Positions 26,701 to 37,058 of a DNA stretch of 64,000 nucleotides are shown here, one piece after another. Source of the stretch: Glandiceps talaboti (taxonomy: Eukaryota; Hemichordata; Enteropneusta; Spengelidae). The stretch covers positions 14,267,151 through 14,331,150 of the forward strand of contig NC_135563.1 in NCBI RefSeq assembly GCF_964340395.1. Direction: 5' to 3'. Under the pieces are notes generated by a model, which was not told the origin of the DNA, ran no database searches, and saw only the letters and a program-made list of their open reading frames with translations. How positions within the stretch are numbered: position 1 is the stretch's first letter; each line of letters starts with the position of its first letter. A program made the translations under genes and the position numbers.

Positions 26701-27605
26701 AACTAAGGATGACAGCATCAATAATCTCTGTCATACTAAACTAGAAATACTCAAAAGGTGGAATGAAAAAAATTAGATTGAAACTAATTTTGTAGCTTAC
26801 TAAAGTAGGATTTTAGGAGGTGAAAATATATACCACTAATGGCATACATACAGACATAGCTACAGACAAATGCCCACACACACATTACATGTGTACATAT
26901 AAACTGTGACATACATACATATTATTATTATTTATTAAGCCGTGTACACAAGAAGTGACATTGGCAAGAGAACTTAACAATTAAAGCATTGATGTTCAAT
27001 TGAATTGAATACATGCATACATACATACATACATACATACATACATACATACATACATACATACATACATACATACATACATGATACATACATACATACA
27101 TACATACATACATACATACATACATACATACATACCTATGAGTGTCCACTTGATTTATAACATAAATATGATGTCTGACTTTTTGTTCCTCTAGAAAGTT
27201 ATGTAGATATGGTGCAAATTCTAAGAGTTCCTCCAGTCTATCCCTAAACGGTACAATAATAGCCAGTTTGTGTGGATCTTTCCCGTCCAGATTATCACGA
27301 TCCTCTGCATCATCATCTCCTCCCTCATCATCTTCATGCACTTCCTCCTCATGGTAGTTGTCATCATGTTTGTCATCCTCTAACAAATTATTATTATTAT
27401 CGATATTAATTGGGATATCATCTCCGGCTTTAAGTCCATCTCTGAATTCCTCTATGAACTGCTGAGGTATTTTTACACCTGGTAATTTCTGGTTTTCAGG
27501 GAGGCTGCAGTCACAACTGTTATATAGAACCATAATGTAAAGCGTAGCCAGGAATGACACAATCAGCATAAACAGCAACGTTCTGGTCAGTGACAATCGT
27601 GCCAT
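15072..27605 (-). CDS. B4GALT7: Xylosylprotein beta-1,4-galactosyltransferase 7
   Basis: Five coding exons on the minus strand: 27136-27605, 17489-17720, 16583-16666, 15711-15812 and 15072-15236, with phases 2, 0, 0, 0; 350 residues (human 327). The enzyme adds the first galactose to xylose in the glycosaminoglycan linker in the Golgi. Visible marks: a short cytosolic tail and type II membrane anchor (residues about 10-28), an acidic stem with Asp/Glu/Asn runs, [31 protein letters not shown], the metal-binding DVD (182-184) in [30 protein letters not shown] (243-252), TGYESFRH, and a C-terminal [10 protein letters not shown] matching the family end. I chose the ATG at 27605. An upstream in-frame ATG at 27641 overlaps a TTTGCAG acceptor-like site, so a 5'UTR exon probably joins at 27632. 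Intron 1 hosts an antisense Toll-like receptor gene. Confidence 0.93.
16583..16666 (-). CDS. B4GALT7: B4GALT7 exon 3, catalytic [10 protein letters not shown] exon
   Basis: This 28-codon exon encodes [20 protein letters not shown], the sugar-acceptor and catalytic base segment. It is flanked by GATGCAG acceptor and CAG|GTAAAT donor sites on the minus strand. Confidence 0.92.
18068..18215. repeat. (GA)n and (GACA)n microsatellite
   Basis: About 148 bases of GA repeats with an inner GACA block lie in B4GALT7 intron 1; frames through it encode only RE-type repeats. Confidence 0.95.
18366..18790. repeat. Dispersed repeat family A, full copy
   Basis: About 425 bases align in order with 50924-51270: CAGTGATTACTTGCACC, CACTGCAGTGCAATAC, ATGCAAATGATAT, AATAATAACAGAACCCCATG, GAGGTTCTGTCATATTAT. 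It is non-autonomous and sits in B4GALT7 intron 1. Confidence 0.82.
19375..19715. mobile_element. MITE-like element, copy 2
   Basis: This is a diverged copy of the element at 9704-10080, sharing ATGCTTTCAATTC, CTTAGAAATGACAATTAA and GGGTCGGTCAGG in the same order. Its right end reads ATGAGAAACAT, then TTAAAGAGGGATGTCCGTCC. Confidence 0.75.
20485..20795. repeat. Compound CAGA/GATA/CATA microsatellite
   Basis: About 310 bases of alternating CAGA, GATA, CACA and CATA tetranucleotide blocks, ending in a CAGA array. Many overlapping frames cross it on both strands; none is a gene. Confidence 0.95.
21275..21388. repeat. 61-bp direct duplication at the TLR 5' end
   Basis: The segment TGACTAGAGTATACAAAAAT through GTGGTGATTTCATTC occurs twice with a 61-base period (21275 and 21336). 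The copies differ mainly at CTATAGCC versus CAATGGCC. The second copy thereby contains an upstream in-frame ATG at 21364. Confidence 0.92.
21427..24336 (+). CDS. Toll-like receptor, intronless, LRR-TM-TIR
   Basis: A single uninterrupted frame of 969 residues from the ATG at 21427, which opens a good signal peptide (MKKLHFKVQ then hydrophobic, cleavage near SVSAEH). An in-frame ATG at 21364 adds 21 non-signal residues and lies inside a recent duplication, so I prefer 21427. The extracellular part carries many leucine-rich repeats and one C-terminal cap with CTC and later cysteines (from about residue 687), the single-cysteine-cluster (vertebrate-like) arrangement. A membrane helix follows at about 752-775, then a TIR domain from about 814: box 1 [11 protein letters not shown], box 2 [11 protein letters not shown], box 3 FW near 943. 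TIR domains recruit MyD88-type adaptors to activate NF-kB on ligand sensing; the ligand cannot be inferred. In the BB loop the usual Arg-Asp is Arg-Glu. The gene lies antisense within B4GALT7 intron 1. Confidence 0.95.
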   Translation: MKKLHFKVQISFFMLTMLTAVSVSAEHTAGKTLHPSVKCHQGIPDTNRTDCSQLTPPLTTIPTPNHEFTEELNLEGNRIDSLKKEQFKHLRYHYLKKLILTSNSMGVIEDYTFIGLGKLEDLSLEYNQINQLSRYTFVGLENLQFLSLMENNIATITNGTFEVLGKLQKLDLDACGIQRIEVGAFKGLANLQQLILRTNNLDNFPDQCLVHLPVLTYLSLDNNPLMEVPQQICTHLSYLTKFELSTHEVKTLEFGKDFQLCKNLDFLAIDVAGQLGHQQQWKIIDENTFKYFNKPLRNLELYYRHVNVCGSPFVPFQRIDSVELKRGDMYDYNTDKLSVAELRQLLYAFEGVKILNLGLFQLSGHTLDFDSTTLQGLESVSLEELKIYQTKLTLEDFTFQWLKFLRTLSLTSVYLTTIPDRVFYNLTGLEELDLRGNKLTAIPRTALSILTNLKMLNLAGNMIHRVTADMLLGLHNVVTFNLYSNKIHMDSLHMAAFADLQNLQSLIFSHVDAMYVDVSNVKPLKNITTFDFSYSPKIGRMMYKYLREFRTMYPKLTFLDLSGTRLNKFPGKPQSFTVPNVRTLKLNALHLDSQTLECFLFHCFPKLENLELNNNKLNKIDEGCFSNTTMLVHLDLSYNQLATLNNNIWNGLQNLTTLDLSYNAIQIVNSTTFHGLLQLQNLYLGGNPFTCTCDVVWFHTWLLTNPEMLIFQKHLHPQERHWLQNYQCFSPNEYSDTYLVDFDTDILECESNIIMTVSVILITLATVFTLAGVIWKKFRWSIKYKYFLWKLRMGLIKNGYQVVDGANQANNYKYDVMASYADEDFLWVRREMMPRLEERDGFKLCIKDREYVPGVVKATNIDVCVHDSNHIVFVLTEDFINDQICIFELEVAFHRLFDELKDVIILVQLKPIPEHKLPRLIRLLKCRKKCIEWTEDEAGKELFWTKLKTEIEKDNRVNNRTRLNLLQMA
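24337..27009. other. TLR 3' flank inside B4GALT7 intron 1, no gene
   Basis: AT-rich sequence with a C-run at 26462-26472, AATAAA near 25162 as a possible TLR polyadenylation signal, and a short direct repeat of the segment TGTAACCATAGATAC near 24845-24875. I see no coding exon. Confidence 0.6.
27010..27135. repeat. (CATA)n abutting the B4GALT7 exon 1 donor
   Basis: About 125 bases of CATA on the + strand (TATG on the minus strand) with one short interruption. Its right edge coincides with the exon/intron border, so the donor CATAG|GTATG is the first repeat unit. Confidence 0.95.
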
Positions 27606-30600
27606 GAGTTTCCAACTTCTGTCTCTACAGCCTGCAAACATATTTTTAAAAATAAAAGAGATATACGACAGTGATATAAAGATAGACAGGTGATCCAGAA
27701 CGTGATTTCTGAATTAAATCTCTTTCATATTTTTTACTCGGTAGACAAAATCAATAAAATCCTGCGAAAATAGATTAAGGAATCAATGAAATGTGAAAAA
27801 TGGCACACTTCACTCGGAAAATGGTGATTCAGAATTGATAAATGTCAATAGTACCATTAGATATACATCAAACATGTGCAAACACTACACTGTATGGTGT
27901 CGGTTTTTAGATTACATGTATAGCTGGCTTGCTGTTTCAAGACAAAATCCTAAAACTCAGAAAATGCACTGCATGAAAATAAAGTGTAACCACTACATCC
28001 ATCATCAGACCTGGCATTACTGTACTTTCATCCATTTTACAATTACTGACAAACAATATTCTAACAATATACACACAAAATTGATAACTTTATCATTACT
28101 ATTATCATTTTATGTGTTTTGCTCGGCTAGAGAGTATGTCATTAAAAAGCCATCAAACATGAAGTTCAGATTAAAATAGGCAAGAACACATGTATACAAT
28201 ATGATATACATAATGCATGGATATACTGTGTTTAACATAGTTATTAAATATGTACAATGTACCTATAAAGGTATGGAAAATAAATTCAATGTATTGTATA
28301 CTTGTATATGTCATTCATATTAAAACTATATATATTCCGAGACATAACATATATTGTAGAATATAGTTTTTTCCTTTTAACAAACCTGTGTATTTCAACG
28401 CTTTCCCACGCCAGAATCCCATAGTGACTCGAAGTACATGTGTACATCAGAACAGTAAAATGAACCACCTACCACATCTACTGACATTGTGTGGAGGAAA
28501 GAAAACACACATACAACTAAACAAACCCACCTACATGTACACTGGCATACTAGCTGTACAGATGGTCAAACAAATGAATGGATAACTAAAGCAATTATTC
28601 CACTTCAAACAAGTTACTTGGCAGTAAAAACTACAATATTGGTTACACACTAGGCCATGCATTGTTTAGATATGGCAGCCTGTGTGTGCATCTGTTTGAG
28701 TATACTGGTACTTTTACACATACACATACCTGCATATACATACTTGCCAATTTGTAATTTATGCTTGTATCAAATTTTACTGCAGATTCATAATTATATA
28801 GATGGTTACTGCTTTCAACAATTCATATTTATAATTTATCATAGCTCAAGTAAACCTCATGGTCTGATGATTTGTGAATGGATTTGTTGTTGTTTTGACA
28901 ATTTTTAAATTTTCAAATTTAAAAAAAAAATTATTTTTTATATTTTTTTTTATTTTTTTTTTGGGGGGGGAGTGGTGGGTGGTGGTTATATTTAAACCTG
29001 GGATGTGGGCCAGATCTGAATATTTTGCTGTATCAAATATTTTTATTTCATATGAGGAAATACTTTAAACTTGGCTATTTTCGCTAAAGACTTATTTTCA
29101 CTTATTTCACTGGAAAACAAAAAACACACAAAATACCAATATCATGTATTTTCAATCAAGACACTTCCCTCTCTATTAGTACAGTCACCAACGTAAGCAT
29201 TGGGAGAACCTTTTGACACGCAGAACAAGTAGAACAAGTTATCTAAAAATACTGAATACATGCAGAGATAAGATTGTGAACTGACACAAAAATGAAAACA
29301 TTCTCTGTGTAAGCGGCTATAAGTCTGAATACCAATGAAAATAGTATGATCTCTCTCCATCGTATAGTCAAATGGCTTTATTTAGCATGACATTCAGTTC
29401 CTACCACCGACAGCAGTAGTTTAATGCAATTGGAGCATTGATATAAACGGGGTGACATTATTGCGTTCTCAAGTGACTTACTTTAAGATTGGAGGTTAAG
29501 TTTGTAGTAAACTGAATGAAGTAACCAATTACAACCGTGTCTCAGTGTGTGATGGATTACTACTCACATGCGCTATTCATCTTTTCCCCAGCAGAAGATT
29601 TTGCTAGATTTTCATAGTCCAATAGAATTTGTCCATTTGATTATACATGCAGAGAAAAATCACAGAAAACAACCACACATACAGTTACTAGACTGCAATG
29701 AAAACAGTCACAATCTACTTTACACACTGTGTGCTAGACAACAATGACATCTAGAGATAGGGTTATTCCATGGATGATTAAATATAGGAAATAGGTAGAC
29801 AAGATAATTATTTGTATGTAAAAGTGTATCCTTGTAGACAATGCTATCGCTGTGGCCTCTCCGCCAACCAATACACCATGTGTGTATTATTCATGACAGC
29901 AATCAATGAATCATACTAAGAAATTGAAATCAATGAATGTCATGCTCAATTTACTCCTTCTTAATTTAATTTTCTAAATGGAAAGAGTACACATCACGAA
30001 GCATCATACTCATATTTCAAATCATGCATGGTATATCTTGTTATAGCACTAGAATGGCCTGCAGTATTATATATATATGAAATATGTCATTACGTTTGCA
30101 AATACAGCTAACAAACAAAAACTGTTATAACTATTGCGGACTTCCTAATGTCGTTTAATGATCTCAAATTGTTTTCAGGCTTTTGTTCATTTCTTTTTTT
30201 AGATATGACTAATTTTTTTGTTTGAAATCATGGAAATTTATGATTTGTGATTCTATGTTTTTTTTTTATCATGTACTAAATTTTATCCTTTCCATATTGT
30301 TACTATTCTATATTCCTAATTCTTATTCTTCATATTATTCTCATAATACTCATATTGAATAACTTTATATATCAATAATGCTTAATTTTTAATCAATATT
30401 TGACATCAATTTTTAAGGGTGTTTGAGAAATATTCTTGAAAATTTCATTTTGTGAAATATCTGTGTATTAACTGTGACCTAATTTGTATGTACTATATTT
30501 TTCGATAAGTTTACACTTTGTCGCGCTGTAACTTCGTTATTACCGGTTCAATTACTATCAAATTTGTTTAAAGTGAAGATTATTTATTTATAACTAATAT

Positions 30601-33300
30601 TTCAAATGCAAATCAAAATGTTTTTTGTGTTAAATGCACTTTAATGAGGAAAATCTGAGGTAAGATGTGTCGTTTCACACTGTGTCCAAAAAAAAAGTCA
30701 TGTGACTGAAATCCCTATATGTAGCATGTGATTGATATTCAACAATAAGTCTAACCAAACACACTTCTTAGGTTCCTAATAACATTTGCTAATTTGGCTT
30801 ATTACCATAAGGTCAGAGTTCATGTTGATTTATTTGCATAATGTCAGAGTTCATAATGTAACTGATATACTGTAATCCTAGATATTTTCGCTACTAGAAA
30901 ATTTTGCAATTTTACTGTCTTCATCTAGTTCCCTAATCTAATTTGACAAATAACTTAAGGCCGATACACTGTTTATGTATAAAAAAAAAAAAAGGCATTT
31001 TAGTCAGTACTTATTTTCATAATTTTGTTTTCCAGTGAAAAAAAGTGAAATTAAGTCTTTTAGCGAAATTTTCAGGTTGACAATACATCATCATGTCCAT
31101 GTATTATCTCTGCTCAGAGACAAAATGAACACTAACTTCATTATCTGATGGCAACAAGACAAATTTAATAAAATCAATCTAAGCTAAAGAGATGTGTACT
31201 TAATGTGTTCCTAGCAGGTAATTAACATGTATATGTGCAGATGTACTACTAATGTACCTACGTATTTTACATGTGTTAACTCATAGTCACTATATGAAAG
31301 TAGGGTCCTATGGTTAACTAGGCAATGGGGAAACTACCTGAATTACAAGCTGTTAACTTCCTGCATGTATGTGGTGATGAATAATTCATCAACACAGGTA
31401 GATGACTACTGATAGACTACTGACCTTTACTGCCATACCTCAGTATCACCTTAAATCTGAGAGAAAAGTATTTTACTCATGATTGCTTACCACTGATTTA
31501 TCTGGACTCGGCCCAGTGGGATCACTCTATTTTTGTTATTGAATTTGAAACTAAAAAATCAATCAATTTAATTATAGTCACATCAATAACACTGTATGCT
31601 AGCCAAACCAGACATGTTTAAATCAGTAATCAAATGGTGTTTAATGTTGATAAATACTGTACAGACCACAAAACTTACATAATAATAAAGTCTCGTGCTA
31701 TCCATGCATTGATCTCAAGATGTCTCATGAATCAATACCATGTGTCGTCGTATCTAGACTAATAATAATATGTCTGTCAAAGAATACATGTTTACAATTT
31801 TTTTTAATCCTTCAATTGTGTTAATTGATTTATTTTTGACACACATTTGTGCTAAAGTGCTGTTAATTTATATATAACCTTTGGTATCAGGTTAGCTCTA
31901 GTAATAACTGTAGCTGTTTTTTGCTGCATTAAAAAAAAGAACTAATACTGGTGGACTTGGTAGAACCTTCAATTTTTTTGTCAAAGCTCAACAGATAAAA
32001 AAAATACCGATGAGTTAAACAATTACATCGTAAAAAAAAATATTGCTGCAAAATGAATGCTGTGATTGTTGAAACTTGCATCAGGTCATCTTGTAAGTTG
32101 TAGAAATGTACAATAAATGTCAGTTTTAACCACATGAACTTAAAAGTAATAACATGAAATTGATCTCTCTTTTTATTTTACTGAAGCTGAAAACTTTAGA
32201 AAGACTAGTCAGCGATTAAATATATATGTTAATTAGTATTTTATTCTTGAGTCTTTTTCTTCATTTTAAAGAGAGTTTTGTGTGTGTTTCTTGACCAAGG
32301 AGTGAGACAAATTGACGGTAGTGATCCTTTTCCAAGTACAATGTATATCACATTATACTAACTTCCATGTGGGTTACTTTAAAGTTTAACTTCCATTAAA
32401 GTGTGGATAGGTTTACATTGTAATAGTAATAGTAGGTATGGGGTGAATTTTTTATGTATGTCAAGTGACCAGTCGTCGTTAAATAGCTGATGATGTCTTA
32501 CAATAACACTTTCTTGTAGTGATAAATCAGTATTTCCGTTGTAAAGACCGTGTATGTCTAACTTGACTCGGAGAGGAAGGCTATCACGACTTCCATGGTT
32601 ATCCATTTCATTATCCTTGAAACACCCAGCCCAGAAGCATTTACAATTTACCAAATACACCCCCCACCCAATTTCACTAAAACTCCATAATTTCACACAA
32701 ATTTTGTAGATAGCGGGAGTTCTTTTCTTACCTTTAATTTTAAAGTTTTATTATTATTCGGCGTGACGATCACACTTGAGAAGGATGTCCCTTGACTGAG
32801 GTTGTTGTTATGTTAACAGGCGATGGTCAGTGGTCACCGGTTTCTACAATTTGAAGTCATTCCAGCTGTACACGTCCAACGAATGGAAATTTGTAACACC
32901 ATCGTCCGTACACTTAGCTAGCGATCAGGATTCATCCATCTGCTAAGCAAGTTTGATTTGTGAACATTCTCTCGTAAAATTTACTGTATGTTGAGAGACA
33001 CAGTGTACACTTGCAGTGCAGACAGCGCAAAATCTCCCTGTATCGTGCAGTGTATGCGTACGGTACCCGGCAGAAAACGCCGATCTTTGTTTACCTTTCT
33101 TCCTCAAATTACTCCTATTAATTGGACAAGAACTTGGCCTTCACCACAGTACATGCATTACAGATCGGATGGCTTACAGAGTAGAGACCTAAGGCTGCAG
33201 CTGGTTGAGTCCAGCTCCGACGTCTGCTATCCATTCAACATCGATGGACACGTTACTTCCGGTTTCCTGTGTACCCAGACTGCACCGTGCTAATATTATG
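27606..33300 (-). other. B4GALT7: Probable B4GALT7 5'UTR intron and promoter region
   Basis: No recognisable coding exon is present. On the minus strand a TTAAAG|GTAAG donor lies at 32732, and an ETS-type ACCGGAAGTAA motif at about 33250-33262 lies within a locally GC-richer stretch. Together with the acceptor-like TTTGCAG just before 27632 this suggests a 5'UTR exon around 32732-33250 and a 5.1-kb intron. The reading frame at 32988-33293 (+) has no family likeness. Repeat family B copies lie at 29062-29135 and 30875-31085. Confidence 0.4.
30875..31085. repeat. Dispersed repeat family B, copy
   Basis: Same order of segments as 11245-11460: CTAGATATTTTCGCTACTAG, GTCAGTACTTATTTTC, TTTTCCAGTGAAA, then TTAGCGAAATTTTCAGG. 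Confidence 0.8.
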
Positions 33301-33885
33301 AGCAAACAAATGAACATCGAATTGCGGCACAGGGAACAGGACGAATAGTTAACGTTTGTTCTCGCGATTTTCCGGATTTCTAATTTTATTTTCTTACTTC
33401 AAGTAAAGTTTTTTAAATATTGCCAACATAACTATTGTTTCCTCTCACTGATTTTTCCGATTTCCTACCTCAGCAGTCTTATCAGAGTTTATCAACTTTG
33501 CATTAATTAGTAGATTGTTAATCCTTCAACAAACTTGGGGGGGGGGGGGGGTTATTTGCCCAATTAACACCTTGCACAGTGAGTGTAAACATCTACTGAT
33601 CCGACTAATGGACAAGTTAATCTTTCATGATAAGTCATAGACACAACACATATTGCAAAGGTTCAGAAACCACAATTTAAAGAAAATCTATGCATTAAAC
33701 TCTGTAAAATTTCAAATAAACAAATTCTTATATGTGTAGTTCACCCAATAAAATGTTCCATTTAGCTCATAGTACTTGAACAGTACTAGTTTAGTTAAGT
33801 TTAGTTCAGTTAGGGATTGGGTATCCTAAGATAATAACATCCCATCAGAGTCTGGTGCGGAAGTGCTGGTAGAACAAGTCTGTAA

Positions 33886-33980
33886 GCTGTAAGGTACGCT
33901 GTGATGGGGCGCCCTCACACATCGGCCAACCCTCTCAGGAGGCTGGTGAGGGCGGAACAACATGATACATCTTATTGTCT
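33886..33980. mobile_element. Short foldback element, copy 2
   Basis: This copy is related to 10596-10672: GTAAGGTACGC, then GGGGCGCCCTCAC, then an inner perfect inverted pair GCCCTCAC/GTGAGGGC, then GATACATCTTA. It encodes nothing. Confidence 0.75.
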
Positions 33981-34483
33981 ATATTACCGTAGTACTAGAT
34001 TTGCGGTTAATATCAGTTGGGAAATATGAGAAAAATAAAAATAAACAACAATGTACGAAGGAAAGAGAAATGTATTTTCTACATCAGATTATAATCAGAC
34101 TAACATGGCAAGCTTAATGAAATTATTGTCAGGGGCTTTATTCAATGCTGGTCTAGGTGTGTCTCACTCCCAGTGGCAGAAACTAATTTCAAAATTCAAT
34201 ATCAAGTGACAAAACTCAAAATTTATGTCATTGCAGTTTCTTTATTTGATAAAATAAGAACACTACACATTACATATGATTGCATAGCACTCACATTATC
34301 ATGCAAAATATATTCAAAGATAAAATTTATCTATCATAATATGGCAATGTAAATATTAGACTATATCCTTGATAAAACTATAACCTACAAAACAGTAGAA
34401 TCAGAAAGACGATGTTAATATTTTGTAGATACATAATCAAAGGATGGCCTTTTACCATCATTACAAATATATAGCGCATGCAT

Positions 34484-34700
34484 ATGGTAAGTAGGTAAAT
34501 AACAACAAATATATGTTGCATGCATAAGTAGGTAAATAACAACTATATATGTTGCATGCATAAGTAGGTAAATAACAACTATATATGTTGCATGCATAAG
34601 TAGGTAAATAACAACAAATATATGTTGCATGCATAAGTAGGTAAATAACAACTATATATGTTGCATGCATAAGTAGGTAAATAACAACTATATATTTGTT
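34484..34700. repeat. 36-bp tandem repeat
   Basis: Six copies of a 36-base unit with core TAGGTAAATAACAACTATAT and TGTTGCATGCATAAG. The unit length is divisible by three, so antisense frames give a 12-residue periodic peptide; I regard it as non-coding. Confidence 0.95.
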
Positions 34701-36839
34701 CAAACACTGTTTTATAGCACTAATGTGAATAAAAACTAAAAGATATGATGCTTACATACAAATTTTGACCATACTTGACTTTATCTCCCAAAACGTAACT
34801 AACATAAAATTGTGGCAGTGTACAACCAGTGTAAAAACAGTAACTTACATACAATTGTGGTACTGTAAATTAATCCCAGTTTCCAAATAGTAACTTACAT
34901 ACAACTGTCGTACTGAATAACAAGAGGGGGGGGTTCCATGTATATACGTTAAATCCATTTGTTCTAGCATGAGGAAATGGTAAATTTCACTACCTGTGAA
35001 TCCCAATGTGTACATTGTACATCAAACACTGGCAAGAATCTCTATCTTTCCTGACAGCTCATTCACCATTACCTCACTCAATCAATCCCATCCCATGCAA
35101 CCATTATAAACTTTTCATTTGTAAAATAACATTTCACATTATCAAGGAAAAAATACATGTACCACTCTTCATGATCAAAAACATAATGTCAATGAAATCT
35201 ATAATATCCAGTACATTTAAGTACAAAGTTTAATACTGTTCATAATATTCATTATTTAGTATTAGGTGTAAAAAAAATTGTGTGGTTCGATTACTTTCAA
35301 TTTTAAAATAGGTGGGGTAGGTAGATTTTTTTATTTTATTTTTAAAAAAAATTCTTTTATATGTGAGTATCTAGTTCAGGTAGTTATGTTTTTCTGTTGT
35401 TTTCACATGGTCTCTGTGTTATTGGCTTATTCTCATCAGATGTACAGCCATTACAGATTGGAAGAACAGTTTTATATTGTGTTTTTCAGTTGATGTCAGT
35501 TTCCGCATCCACTATTTCTTGCGAGACTTCACAATTTTTGTGATTTTCTTTTTTTTTCTCGAATATGTAAAAAAAAAGTTTAGGGTTGACAGTGAAAAAC
35601 AAGGTGGGGTCGGGTAACTGGAACCAAACAACTTTTTTTATTTGGCCTAACACTATGGTTTCATTTAACCAAGAGATTTGGCCATCTGGTTTGACAATGT
35701 ACAGTAATACTAGTATGACAATCAGAAAGGCAAATCTATTAGCTAGCTTTCATTGCGAATACTCAATGTTGGTCCCTTTCTGAGGAATGCAATCAGCAAT
35801 ATTGCACATTCTCATAGCACCTAAACTTGGCAAAATGCCCAAACACTGCAAAATAAGTATACACATGAAACAAAAGACTATCATAGTTCCTTTTTACAAT
35901 ATAACTTTTTTCTCTAGTCTTTTGTCTAGTTTATGCATTTTTTTCCACCCTCTGTTCTTTGAATTTGAATCATTAATCTAATGTGTGTATTGAATACAAG
36001 GAAATGTGGCATGAGAATCCTGGTACTTCCCAGACCTTCACACAAAATACATGCAGCTAGGCCTAGTAGTCTTACAGGCCAAGTTTGGATAATGGTTAAA
36101 ATGTAGGTGTGAAAAGGCAGAGCTATAGAAAAAGTCAATTTACTACCTAGCCAGTTTTAAATGTTTCATTTAGAATATTACATCCAGATAATATAACCAA
36201 TGCAGTCACCATGATTGTAAATTGAAAGGAATGTTGTATGACACATAAACTAGATTTGTTAAAATATTTCTAGAAAATTTCACATCAATGATTTAGGTAA
36301 GAGTAGGATGTACACAAAATCTAGCAACCCAGTTTGAAAGGTAATCGACTACCATTCATCTCACAATCTTTGATTTACAGGATTAAAAGTCTACCTTTTG
36401 TCAGATTTTCCTGTCTTTGTTACCAAGGTAACAATAGCAAAATAACAAAAACACTGAAGTGTGTAAACTTGCAACTCAGACCACAGATAATGATTACATA
36501 GTTTTCATAAAATGTCATAAAATAATGATTTTAATACTTGTTTGCATATGATACCTTGATATAGTATCTGATTAATATATCGTGATTACAGTGTCTACAG
36601 ACATCTTTATGCTGTATTTGACTTACATATAGAGTCAAATTTTAGTTTGCAGGACAAAACTACTCTCACAGTTCTCTCTTCCTGCTGTTAATCTGTATAT
36701 AAATGATAGCTATGTTTGAAAATATTTCATTACTTCTGATACATGATTTTCTCTCCACAGAGAATTTTCTATACATTGACATCACCACACATACACATGG
36801 AGCTCAGTGCACTACATTATCATCTCAGATACAAGTATA

Positions 36840-37045
36840 TCCACTTAACATGCATTCCCTAGTTTAGTGGATATATTCACCCTGTACTCCCTAGTTTGGT
36901 AGACAATCTAACATTCCCTAGTTTAGTGGATATGTTCATTGTATTCCCTACTTTGGTAGACAGTCTCACACTCCCTAGTCTAGTGTATATATTCACATTG
37001 CATTCCCTAGTTAGGTGACTATAGTCTCATACTCCCTAGTTTAGT
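36840..37045. repeat. Degenerate about 30-bp alternating repeat in SAMHD1 3'UTR
   Basis: The phrase TCCCTAGTTTAGTGGATAT alternates with TCCCTAGTTTGGTAGACA several times, so the higher-order period is about 60 bases. It ends only about 15 bases from the SAMHD1 stop codon and is probably transcribed in its 3'UTR. Confidence 0.85.
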
Positions 37046-37058
37046 GGACATATTCTTG

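Larger units (their letters stand above)
33301..37058. other. Intergenic region between B4GALT7 promoter and SAMHD1 3' end
   Basis: No gene is recognised. The region contains a G-run (33537-33551), a foldback element (33886-33980), a 36-bp tandem array (34484-34700), a diverged 55-bp triplicate (about 34790-34917) and a diverged repeat next to the SAMHD1 stop codon (36840-37045). Confidence 0.6.

Noticed and set aside
32988-33293. 101-codon + strand frame near the B4GALT7 promoter
   Set aside because: No family match; the GC-rich context and ETS-type site fit promoter DNA better than coding sequence.
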